9,149 bases of DNA from the NCBI GenBank assembly GCA_964196045.1, contig CAXMRH010000020.1, positions 1 to 9,149 of the forward strand, written 5' to 3'. Shown here in pieces: positions 1 to 5,324 of the stretch (the first letter of the stretch is position 1; each line of letters starts with the position of its first letter). The position numbers and the translations under genes are program-made. This DNA comes from SHLQ01 sp964196045 (GTDB taxonomy: Bacteria; Actinomycetota; Acidimicrobiia; Acidimicrobiales; SHLQ01). Under the pieces are notes generated by a model. That model ran no database searches and had not been told where the DNA came from. It saw only the letters and a list, made by a program, of their open reading frames with translations.

Positions 1-1
1 A

Positions 2-166
2 ACATGGGACCCGCCACTCACCACCATCCGACAACCCCTCGTCGACAAAGGACGAATGGCCGCCGAACTCCTCATGCAAACAATCAAAGACGGCGGCACC
101 CGAAGAATCCAACTCCCCATCGAACTCATCACCCGCGCCTCAACCGCCCCACCACAAAACCACTAA
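2..166 (+). CDS. LacI/PurR-family transcriptional regulator, C-terminal fragment (5' end outside window)
   Basis: Reading frame 2 is open from the window edge to TAA at 164-166 and gives 54 residues. They match the end of LacI/GalR-family repressors: PPLTTIRQPL, then a GRMAAELLMQTI helix, then RRIQLPIELITRASTAPP. In this family that segment is the last helix-strand unit of the periplasmic-binding-protein-like effector domain, which senses a small ligand (often a sugar) and controls DNA binding. The DNA-binding head and ligand-contact residues lie upstream of the window, so the effector cannot be guessed. Codon endings are odd: of 54 codons none ends in T and four end in G (TGG, two ATG, one CCG). 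The rest end in A or C, unlike the neighbouring genes. Its stop overlaps the stop of the convergent rhodanese gene. The family assignment is confident; the role is unknown. Confidence 0.85.
   Translation, partial: TWDPPLTTIRQPLVDKGRMAAELLMQTIKDGGTRRIQLPIELITRASTAPPQNH
163..166. other. Interlocked stop codons of convergent genes (CTAA)
   Basis: The plus-strand regulator ends with TAA at 164-166 and the minus-strand rhodanese ends with TAG, read from CTA at 163-165. The two genes therefore share four bases and there is no intergenic space for a terminator, so each transcript must run into the opposite gene. The same arrangement recurs at 2511-2514. Confidence 0.85.
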
Positions 167-1008
167 CACTCAATCGGAAACCCCACGATCGAACCCCACT
201 CGGTCCAGCTGCCGTCATAGACCCGAACGTCGGGCCGGTCGAGGATCCGAGTGAGCGCAAACCAGGCCAGCGTTGCCCTGTGGCTGAGCCTGCAGTAGGT
301 GACCGTTTCAGTGGTTTCGGGTGAAGGCTGCCCAAATCGAGCCTCGAGTTCGCCAGGATCCTGGAATGTTCCGTCCTCGCGCAAGAGGTCGAGGTAGTAG
401 AGGTGCGCGGCGCCAGGTATCCGCCCTCGACGTTCTGCTCCGTAGTCGACCTCAAACCATGAGGGTGATACGCGTTCGCCGTTGTATTCCTCGGCCGATC
501 GGACATCGAGGAGGCGGACGTTTGGATCGGCGAGGCGTTCGAGAACCCCCCGACGCCCAAGTCGACAGGATTCGTCAAGATCGCCCGGGGTGAGGTGACC
601 TTCGGACACGTCGTTGGCGACCGCTCCCAGAGCGCGTCCTTCGGCCAACCATTTCGGCCGTCCGCCGTCCACCAGAACCGTCCTCGATTCCTGACCGGTC
701 ATGGTCAGAACCCAATAGGCATAGGTCCCGTATTGAAACGGATCGCCGACGAGTGCAATCGTGCTGTCGTCGGTGATACCGAGTGCCGAGAGCCGTTGCG
801 CCATCTCTTCAGGCGAAGGGAACTGTCGGTCGGTTTCTGACCAGCACAGGTCCTTCCAGAATGCGAACCGCGCCCCAGGGACGTGCTGCAGTCCTGTGGC
901 TTCTTCGGGCGCATCGTTACTCGAGACCTCGACAACGACGACCGAATCGTCCGAGTCAAGCTTCTCCTGCAACCAGGCTGTCGATACGAGCGGGTTCAAT
1001 CGTGTCAC
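163..1008 (-). CDS. Two-domain rhodanese-type sulfurtransferase (thiosulfate/3-mercaptopyruvate sulfurtransferase family)
   Basis: The 281-residue product has the tandem rhodanese layout and usual length of SseA/CysA-type enzymes, which move a sulfane sulfur from thiosulfate or mercaptopyruvate to an acceptor such as cyanide or a thiol in the cytoplasm. The N-terminal, normally non-catalytic domain spans about 5-125 and has VLVDGGRPKWLAEGR near 111-125. The catalytic domain spans about 145-280, with LLDVRSAEEYNGER (166-179), GRIPGAAH (195-202), the active-site loop C239-R-L-S-H-R244 and the family's YDGSWTEWG ending (264-272). The Cys-x4-Arg loop supports activity; loop composition does not separate thiosulfate from mercaptopyruvate as donor. 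The start is GTG at 1008, with no Shine-Dalgarno but a TAACCT hexamer six bases upstream, which suggests a leaderless transcript. It is divergent from the ferredoxin gene and convergent with the regulator at 2-166. Confidence 0.9.
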   Translation of the reverse strand: MTRLNPLVSTAWLQEKLDSDDSVVVVEVSSNDAPEEATGLQHVPGARFAFWKDLCWSETDRQFPSPEEMAQRLSALGITDDSTIALVGDPFQYGTYAYWVLTMTGQESRTVLVDGGRPKWLAEGRALGAVANDVSEGHLTPGDLDESCRLGRRGVLERLADPNVRLLDVRSAEEYNGERVSPSWFEVDYGAERRGRIPGAAHLYYLDLLREDGTFQDPGELEARFGQPSPETTETVTYCRLSHRATLAWFALTRILDRPDVRVYDGSWTEWGSIVGFPIEC

Positions 1009-1014
1009 GAGGCG

Positions 1015-1020
1015 AGGTTA
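1015..1020 (-). promoter_or_regulatory. Putative -10 element of a leaderless promoter for the rhodanese gene
   Basis: On the minus strand TAACCT is followed by exactly six bases and then the GTG start at 1008. This fits TANNNT -10 elements of actinobacterial leaderless genes, where transcription begins at the first base of the start codon. No good -35 hexamer is seen, and there is no Shine-Dalgarno site. The same hexamer and spacing precede the M15 lipoprotein gene. Confidence 0.5.
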
Positions 1021-1042
1021 GTGTCGATGTCGCCCCGGTGTA

Positions 1043-1054
1043 GGAGGTTCCTCC
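1043..1054. repeat. Short inverted repeat GGAGG-TT-CCTCC in the divergent promoter region
   Basis: Two five-base arms are separated by TT between the divergent rhodanese and ferredoxin starts. The loop is too small for a stable RNA hairpin, so if functional it is more likely a protein-binding dyad. It lies just upstream of the putative ferredoxin -10 at 1059-1064. A chance occurrence is quite possible. Confidence 0.25.
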
Positions 1055-1058
1055 CGGC

Positions 1059-1064
1059 TACAGT
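1059..1064 (+). promoter_or_regulatory. Putative -10 element (TACAGT) for the ferredoxin-reductase operon
   Basis: TACAGT matches the TANNNT consensus and would start transcription near 1071, leaving a leader of about 17 bases that contains the GGGGAG ribosome-binding site. No convincing -35 hexamer is visible. This is inferred from sequence pattern only. Confidence 0.35.
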
Positions 1065-1075
1065 CGGGTGCGACC

Positions 1076-1081
1076 GGGGAG
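1076..1081 (+). promoter_or_regulatory. Shine-Dalgarno site of the ferredoxin gene
   Basis: GGGGAG lies six bases before the ATG at 1088. It decides the start: in-frame initiation there gives a standard-length ferredoxin. It also marks this operon as leadered, unlike the divergent rhodanese gene. Confidence 0.6.
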
Positions 1082-1087
1082 TGGAAC

Positions 1088-1288
1088 ATGGGATTCAAAG
1101 TCGTCGTCGATTTCGATCTGTGCGAAAGCAACGCGGTGTGTATGGACGTTGCGCCCGAGGTCTTCGAGGTTCGTGACGACGACTTCCTCTACATCTTGCA
1201 AGAGGCACCCGATGAGTCATTTCGGGAGAAGGTCGAGAATGCGGTCGAACGGTGCCCTAAACAAGCGATATCAATCGCTGAACTCTGA
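1088..1288 (+). CDS. Small [3Fe-4S]-type ferredoxin
   Basis: The 66-residue protein carries the signature of single-cluster bacterial ferredoxins that serve cytochromes P450: C12-x5-C18 followed by C56-P57, with DLCESNAVCMDVAPEVFEV between 10 and 28. Only three cluster cysteines are placed. The residue that would be the fourth ligand in a 4Fe-4S protein (position 15, C-x-x-N-x-x-C) is Asn, so a [3Fe-4S] cluster is most likely. The acidic surface and standard length fit a soluble one-electron carrier. The gene starts at ATG 1088 behind GGGGAG and ends five bases before the reductase start, so the two are almost certainly co-transcribed and translated together, the reductase passing electrons from NAD(P)H to this protein. 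The final acceptor is not in the window; a P450 is the usual one for this family. Confidence 0.92.
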   Translation: MGFKVVVDFDLCESNAVCMDVAPEVFEVRDDDFLYILQEAPDESFREKVENAVERCPKQAISIAEL

Positions 1289-1293
1289 ACGGC

Positions 1294-2514
1294 ATGTCTG
1301 CGCCTGAGTCCGTCGCGATAGTCGGCGGGTCACTTGCAGGTGTGCGCTGCGCGTCGCAACTTCGCCGCTCCGGATTCGCTGGTCCACTAACGATCATCCA
1401 CGGTGAATCAGGTCCGCCCTATGACCGTCCGCCGTTGTCCAAGCAATACCTCGCAGGTGAGTGGGAGGCCGACCGGTTGGCACTGTTGCCTGACGACAAA
1501 CTGCCCGACCTCGAGGCCAGCTGGCGGGTCGATACCAGAGCGGTGTCTCTTGCCGTTCGCTCACGTTCGATCGAGCTCGATTCTGGCGAGGTCGTGACGG
1601 CGGAGACGATCGTGATCGCGACCGGGGCGTCTCCACGACGGCTGCAGGGAACGGAGGGGCTCGCTGGTGTTTACGCCCTGAGGACCCGAGAGGAAGCGAC
1701 CGCGCTTCGCGCCGAACTCGCCGCGGCGCCGAAGAACGTTGTTGTCGTCGGTGCGGGTTTCATCGGATCGGAAGTCGCGGCAACGGCAGCAGGTCGTGGT
1801 CACGATGTCACCATTGTTGAAGCAGCTGACGTTCCGATGGAACGTGGGCTCGGGCGCCACATGGGCTTGCTCTGCGGGGGTCTCCACGCGGAACACGGAG
1901 TCGACCTGCGACTGTCGACCGGCGTCACCGACGTCCGCTCCAGCGACGGTCGCATCAGCCGAGTACGTCTGAACTCTGGAGAGGAGCTGGCGGCGGACGT
2001 ACTCGTCGTCGGGATTGGGGTGCAGCCCAATACAGCGTGGCTCGACGATTCGGGCCTCGCCATCAAGGATGGTGTGGTCTGCACTGCCTGGTGTGAGGCA
2101 GGGCCTGGTGTGTATGCAGCTGGAGACGTGGCGAGGTGGTTCAACGAGCGATTCGGTGAGACGATGCGCGTAGAACACTGGGAGAACGCCGTCGAGCAAG
2201 GCAGCTACGTGGCCAAGCGCATCATGGGGGAGTCCGAACCTTATGCGCCGGTTCCCTGGTTCTGGAGCGATCAATACGAACACAAGATCCAACTCGCCGG
2301 CCGCCCTGCTGCCGGAGACACGATCGAAATCGTTACTGGTACGACCGAAGAACGTCGATTTGCTGCAATTTATGGACGAGATGACAGGCTGACCGGCGTG
2401 TTTGGCATGAACCGCCCGCGCCACGTCATGCAGTACCGCCGACTGATCGCGGACGGAGCCTCGTGGACGGACGCGCTCGCCTTTGCCGCGGCCGCTCGGT
2501 CGAACTCGATCTAG
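1294..2514 (+). CDS. FAD-dependent NAD(P)H:ferredoxin reductase
   Basis: The 406-residue protein belongs to the putidaredoxin/rhodocoxin/rubredoxin-reductase-like group of FAD pyridine-nucleotide oxidoreductases. It has an FAD-binding GGSLAG turn at 11-16, the YDRPPLSK segment at 43-50, a second Rossmann turn GAGFIGSE at 153-160 for NAD(P)H, the FAD-ribityl YAAGD at 274-278, and EHWENA at 294-299 leading into the C-terminal reductase domain (about 320-400, WFWSDQYEHKIQLAG). An acidic residue ends the second Rossmann strand (VTIVEA), which usually favours NADH. No redox-active disulfide motif is seen, as expected for this class. It starts five bases after the ferredoxin stop with no clear Shine-Dalgarno site, which suggests translational coupling. 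Its stop overlaps the stop of the convergent methyltransferase gene. Confidence 0.93.
   Translation: MSAPESVAIVGGSLAGVRCASQLRRSGFAGPLTIIHGESGPPYDRPPLSKQYLAGEWEADRLALLPDDKLPDLEASWRVDTRAVSLAVRSRSIELDSGEVVTAETIVIATGASPRRLQGTEGLAGVYALRTREEATALRAELAAAPKNVVVVGAGFIGSEVAATAAGRGHDVTIVEAADVPMERGLGRHMGLLCGGLHAEHGVDLRLSTGVTDVRSSDGRISRVRLNSGEELAADVLVVGIGVQPNTAWLDDSGLAIKDGVVCTAWCEAGPGVYAAGDVARWFNERFGETMRVEHWENAVEQGSYVAKRIMGESEPYAPVPWFWSDQYEHKIQLAGRPAAGDTIEIVTGTTEERRFAAIYGRDDRLTGVFGMNRPRHVMQYRRLIADGASWTDALAFAAAARSNSI
2511..2514. other. Interlocked stop codons of convergent genes (CTAG)
   Basis: The palindrome CTAG serves as stop for both genes: TAG at 2512-2514 for the plus-strand reductase and TAG, read from 2511-2513, for the minus-strand methyltransferase. 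No intrinsic terminator lies between them, so antisense read-through is expected on both sides. This is the second such junction in the window. Confidence 0.85.
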
Positions 2515-3191
2515 GGCTTGTCTTGTCCAGGCACGGCGAAGGCCCAATAGTCGCCGGTCGAGTCCATCGTGTACGGCGCCTTTTCGAAGTGAACAAGCAA
2601 ACGAAGGGTATTGTCGGCGATCAGCCCGTTCACCACTTTATGAAAGTTGGTCCGTTCGAGGTACGCGGCTCGTGTACTCACAACCAAGAGTCCGACGGGC
2701 CGAACGAGCGACGCCATGATCGCGAGCGCCTCGGGCGCGATGTGGCCGACCGTGAAGACTCCGCCAACCGTGACGATGTCCGCCGCCGCTCGTAAGTGTT
2801 CGGGTGGCGGATTCGTCAAATTGATCCCGGCCTCAAGCGTGCGGTAAGTCCGTCGGTCGCGTGCTTTCGCGACCATCTCATCGGAGAGATCCACGCCGTG
2901 TAGGTCGTCGTAGCCAAGGTCGAGCAGCGCAGCACCGACGAGGCCGGTTCCGCATCCAGCGTCGAGTACGCGGAGCGACCGGTCGCTGAATCTCCGGCTC
3001 TGCTCGTCGACGTCCGCAGCAGCCTCGACACAACGCAGCATCATCGAAGGCAAGCCGTAACCGTGACTCGCGACATCGTCGTCGTAGTTGGATGCCCAGT
3101 CGCTGTAGAAGGTCTTCAGCTTTTCGACATCGCCATCGAGACTCATAGCGGCGTTCATCGACTCGGTCATGTCTGTGAGCTCGTCGGACAT
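2511..3191 (-). CDS. Class I SAM-dependent methyltransferase, METTL27 (WBSCR27)-like
   Basis: With the start at 3191 the product is 226 residues. It has a Rossmann methyltransferase core: motif I VLDAGCGTG at 75-83, an acidic residue after strand 2 in HGVDLSDEM (98-106), and a strand-4 region around 138-147 (DIVTVGGVFT). The leading FYSDWASNYDDDVASHGYGLP (28-48) closely resembles the opening of METTL27-type proteins. The substrate is unknown; small molecules are typical targets. The frame stays open to a GTG at 3281, but that start would overlap the M15 gene by 56 bases. ATG 3191 is preferred because TACCGT lies exactly six bases upstream, the leaderless pattern seen elsewhere here. It lies 34 bases downstream of the M15 lipoprotein gene on the same strand, so read-through from that promoter is also possible. 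Confidence 0.85.
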   Translation of the reverse strand: MSDELTDMTESMNAAMSLDGDVEKLKTFYSDWASNYDDDVASHGYGLPSMMLRCVEAAADVDEQSRRFSDRSLRVLDAGCGTGLVGAALLDLGYDDLHGVDLSDEMVAKARDRRTYRTLEAGINLTNPPPEHLRAAADIVTVGGVFTVGHIAPEALAIMASLVRPVGLLVVSTRAAYLERTNFHKVVNGLIADNTLRLLVHFEKAPYTMDSTGDYWAFAVPGQDKP

Positions 3192-3197
3192 CTGCCC

Positions 3198-3203
3198 ACG
3201 GTA
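3198..3203 (-). promoter_or_regulatory. Putative -10 element (TACCGT) of a leaderless promoter for the methyltransferase
   Basis: On the minus strand TACCGT, then six bases, then ATG at 3191. It sits in the 34-bp gap after the M15 gene and supports the internal start over the longer GTG start at 3281. No -35 match was found. Confidence 0.4.
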
Positions 3204-3225
3204 GGCCAGGACTTGGACGGTTCGC

Positions 3226-4146
3226 TCAGCCGCCTGTGTCGCTGAAGTGCATCCAATCGCTCGACGAGTTCCAGTTTCCACCCCAACCCCAGTCGATCCC
3301 GGCGAAGAGCACCTCGATCTCAGAGGTGATCATGCCTGGAAGTTCCCGCTCACGGTCGAGGTATGCCGAGGCCAATTCGGGAATGACCAGATCGCCTTTC
3401 ACGTACGGATTGTGAAACGGATTGATGTCGATCGCACCTCCGTGAGCATGCCGTGACCACATTCCCGAGTTGACCGCGGGACGACACACGAAGCTCGAGG
3501 TGTTGTTGCTGTCGCCCGTCGGGGGAGCGTCCATGGCCTCTTGGGTCGTCACATGCATCTCCTCGATTGGAAATCGCATTTGATGCAGCTCCTCGAACAC
3601 CCTTACGAGGTCGTCGACGGCGTCACGGTGGATGATCAGCTCACCTGTGTGAAACAAGCCATCAAATCCGTAGAAGGACACTTGCGCATAGGCAAGGTCG
3701 TCCAGAGACGCCGGGCATTCTTCGCGCCACGTCGAGCGTGTGAGAACCGACGCAGGTACCGGTGCGGACACCTTGCTCTCGAACACATCGGAGGGTGGTG
3801 GCGAAAGGGCGTCGTCGGTCCACAGACGTCTGTCGGTCAGCTCAACGGGAGTGGGCTGGGCGACGCCGTTGTCCTCGTCGGGTCGTAGCGGCAAGACGCG
3901 CGAGCCGAGCCATCCGGGTCGAGGCGAGCCCAATCGGATCAGGAGTGACGTAGTGGGAGCGGGGGGCGTTGTTGTCGTCGAGTCCGTGGTGGCGGATCTC
4001 GGGGGGCCTGTCGAGGCTGGCGCGTCCGTCGAGGTCGGCGCTGTTTGAAGGGCAGGCGAGTCGAGGAGTTCACTCGAGGAAGAACAGCCGGCAAGGACGA
4101 GCAACGCGCAGAAGAGGTTGGCCGAGTGAACAGCGCGCGACGCCAC
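3226..4146 (-). CDS. Secreted lipoprotein with M15-family zinc peptidase (D-Ala-D-Ala carboxypeptidase-like) domain
   Basis: The 306-residue precursor begins with a lipoprotein signal: a short basic N-region, a hydrophobic stretch LFCALLVL and a lipobox LAGC whose Cys is residue 21. A Ser/Thr/Pro-rich tether of about 45 residues follows (22-67), as in lipoproteins that stand off the membrane. The C-terminal domain (about 140-306) is M15-like: FDGLFHTGELIIH (161-173), then the zinc motif SRHAHGGAID with H233 and D240, and DWMHF with H300 as the third ligand. Such enzymes trim peptidoglycan stem peptides or cross-links outside the cell. The ligand triad is complete, so activity is plausible; exact bond specificity cannot be read. 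The GTG start at 4146 places the signal peptide correctly and has TAACCT six bases upstream. It is divergent from the YhhN gene, with 62 bp between them. Confidence 0.88.
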   Translation of the reverse strand: MASRAVHSANLFCALLVLAGCSSSSELLDSPALQTAPTSTDAPASTGPPRSATTDSTTTTPPAPTTSLLIRLGSPRPGWLGSRVLPLRPDEDNGVAQPTPVELTDRRLWTDDALSPPPSDVFESKVSAPVPASVLTRSTWREECPASLDDLAYAQVSFYGFDGLFHTGELIIHRDAVDDLVRVFEELHQMRFPIEEMHVTTQEAMDAPPTGDSNNTSSFVCRPAVNSGMWSRHAHGGAIDINPFHNPYVKGDLVIPELASAYLDRERELPGMITSEIEVLFAGIDWGWGGNWNSSSDWMHFSDTGG

Positions 4147-4152
4147 CCAAAA

Positions 4153-4158
4153 AGGTTA
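4153..4158 (-). promoter_or_regulatory. Putative -10 element (TAACCT) of a leaderless promoter for the M15 lipoprotein
   Basis: On the minus strand TAACCT, six bases (TTTTGG), then GTG at 4146. Hexamer and spacing are identical to those of the rhodanese gene, which makes chance less likely. No -35 consensus is seen. Confidence 0.5.
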
Positions 4159-4194
4159 GACGCGACGCAGCGCCAGGCCAGACCAGCCCGCACA

Positions 4195-4200
4195 GTACGG
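4195..4200 (+). promoter_or_regulatory. Putative -10 element (TACGGT) for the YhhN-family gene
   Basis: TACGGT lies eight bases before GTG 4209, within range for transcription starting at or beside that codon. It helped in choosing GTG 4209 over in-frame starts far upstream that overlap the M15 gene. The -35 region shows no consensus. Confidence 0.35.
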
Positions 4201-4208
4201 TCTTGTCC

Positions 4209-4838
4209 GTGGCCTACCTCTTCGTGGCAGCGATCGGCGCTGCGTGTGTCGATTGGTATGCGGTTTGGTCTCGCCGCGACAGCATCGAGACTGTCGCGAA
4301 ACCGCTCGTCATGGTCCTGCTCGTGGCGGCAGTCGTCGCTGGCAATCCGGTGACGGCGGCAACGCTCGTGGCGATTGCTCTCACATTCTCCGCCGTGGGT
4401 GACGTACTCCTCTTGCCTCGTGTCGACATGTTCGTCGGCGGACTCACGGCCTTCCTCCTTGCTCACATGGTGTTCGTCGCCGCATTCGTCGTCGGTGGTG
4501 ACGGCGTCAGCATGGTTCCACTCCTGCTCGGCCTTGGGTTGGCTGTGGCGACGTTCGTGTTGCTCGGACAACGGATCATCAAAGCCGCACACGCACGAGA
4601 ACCAGCGCTTCGTGGACCTGTGGCGGTGTATGTCGTCGTGCTGTGTTGCATGCTCGTCGGTGGGTTCTCGACAGGATCGACTGTCGCTGCCTCGGGCGCC
4701 GCCTTCTTCGCAGCATCCGATGGCGTCTTGGGGTGGAACCGCTTCGTGACCCGGTTCTCTTACGGTCGTATCGCGACCCACGTGCCGTACCACGTCGGTC
4801 AAGCGCTGATCGCCTTGTGGGCTGTCAACCTCAGTTGA
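4209..4838 (+). CDS. YhhN/TMEM86-family integral membrane protein (lysoplasmalogenase-like)
   Basis: From GTG 4209 the product has 209 residues, mostly hydrophobic, with about seven to eight predicted membrane helices. Family marks are AKPL (30-33), FSAVGDVLLL (60-69), a GGLTAFLLAH helix (77-86), AAFFAASD (164-171) and YHVGQALIA (194-202). The paired Asp-containing motifs (GD and SD) are the conserved polar core of this family. Characterised animal members hydrolyse the vinyl-ether bond of lysoplasmalogens; bacterial YhhN members mostly lack a tested substrate. The frame extends upstream to 3969, but that part is antisense to the M15 gene, Arg-rich and not membrane-like, so it is not counted. 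TTG 4203 is an alternative start. A small membrane-protein gene follows after 38 bp and is probably co-transcribed. Confidence 0.85.
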   Translation: MAYLFVAAIGAACVDWYAVWSRRDSIETVAKPLVMVLLVAAVVAGNPVTAATLVAIALTFSAVGDVLLLPRVDMFVGGLTAFLLAHMVFVAAFVVGGDGVSMVPLLLGLGLAVATFVLLGQRIIKAAHAREPALRGPVAVYVVVLCCMLVGGFSTGSTVAASGAAFFAASDGVLGWNRFVTRFSYGRIATHVPYHVGQALIALWAVNLS

Positions 4839-4876
4839 ACGCAGGTCGATCGACTCTGGTTGCGTGTTCAGAATTG

Positions 4877-5278
4877 ATGCCACCGTTGGGCATGCGAGCT
4901 TCACGCCTGATCGTCGCCACGTTGCTTCTTCCCGTGGCCGCGCTCCTTGCCTACTACGTAGCACTCCAGTGGAACGGTGACCTCACCGCCATCGATTCGA
5001 ACGGTAGCGCGCTCGGCCTCGTGGCGATCGTGGCAGGAGTTTTCGCCGTATCGAAGACTGCGCAAGACGAGCAATGGCCCGAGCGAGCTGGAATGGCGAT
5101 CGCCTTGTCGTGCGCCTACTTCATGCTCACCTGGTCCGTGTACGGAGACACGGCGCTCAGCCCAGACTCCTCGCCGCACCTCGTCTGGTTCGGCTTGTGT
5201 GTCGCAGCGTTCAGTCCGACGGTGGTGATCATCCCGGCTTCTAAGTGGGCGTGGACTTCGTACAGATCTCGGGTCTGA
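4877..5278 (+). CDS. Small multi-pass membrane protein of unknown function
   Basis: From ATG 4877 the product has 133 residues and four hydrophobic segments, near 10-31, 45-60, 73-90 and 101-121. Short charged loops join them, and the tail (KWAWTSYRSRV) is basic and likely cytoplasmic. No enzymatic or transport motif is recognised. ATG 4892 (MRASRL) is a possible alternative start; neither has a strong Shine-Dalgarno site. The open frame continues upstream into the YhhN gene, but that stretch is Arg-rich shadow sequence. It follows the YhhN gene by 38 bp on the same strand and precedes the SUKH-like gene by 46 bp, so the three may form one transcript. The gene call rests on membrane-protein character and context. 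Confidence 0.7.
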   Translation: MPPLGMRASRLIVATLLLPVAALLAYYVALQWNGDLTAIDSNGSALGLVAIVAGVFAVSKTAQDEQWPERAGMAIALSCAYFMLTWSVYGDTALSPDSSPHLVWFGLCVAAFSPTVVIIPASKWAWTSYRSRV

Positions 5279-5287
5279 CCGATCAGA
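5274..5287 (+). repeat. Weak inverted repeat TCTGA-CCGA-TCAGA at the end of the small membrane-protein gene
   Basis: The five-base arms include the TGA stop at 5276-5278. The stem is short and not followed by a T-run, so it is not a convincing intrinsic terminator. It could be a minor RNA hairpin or a binding dyad ahead of the next gene. Confidence 0.2.
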
Positions 5288-5324
5288 GATAAAGAGTTGT
5301 TCGCCATTTGCCGAAGCCTCCGGT

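Noticed and set aside
4..324. Plus-strand frame of 106 codons at the left edge
   Set aside because: It is His-, Pro- and Arg-rich. The shifted frame at 2-166 gives an unmistakable LacI-family ending instead.
1561..2547. Long minus-strand open frame (328 codons) opposite the ferredoxin reductase gene
   Set aside because: It is a shadow of the reductase, which has clear FAD and NAD motifs. The minus frame is Arg- and His-rich with no recognisable domain, and it runs past the interlocked stop at 2511-2514.
3192..3281. Upstream GTG start for the methyltransferase, 30 residues longer
   Set aside because: It would overlap the M15 gene by 56 bases and adds no conserved sequence. ATG 3191 has the better promoter geometry.
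3969..4208. N-terminal extension of the YhhN frame
   Set aside because: These 80 codons are antisense to the M15 lipoprotein start, Arg- and Ser-rich and unlike a membrane protein. GTG 4209 gives the normal family length.
4643..4876. N-terminal extension of the small membrane protein into the YhhN gene
   Set aside because: The stretch is Arg-rich shadow sequence of YhhN. Hydrophobic segments begin only after ATG 4877.
3939..4964. Long minus-strand open frame (341 codons) opposite the YhhN gene
   Set aside because: Its translation is rich in His, Glu and Arg with no fold pattern, and it lies antisense to a clear membrane protein. High-GC DNA often leaves such frames open.
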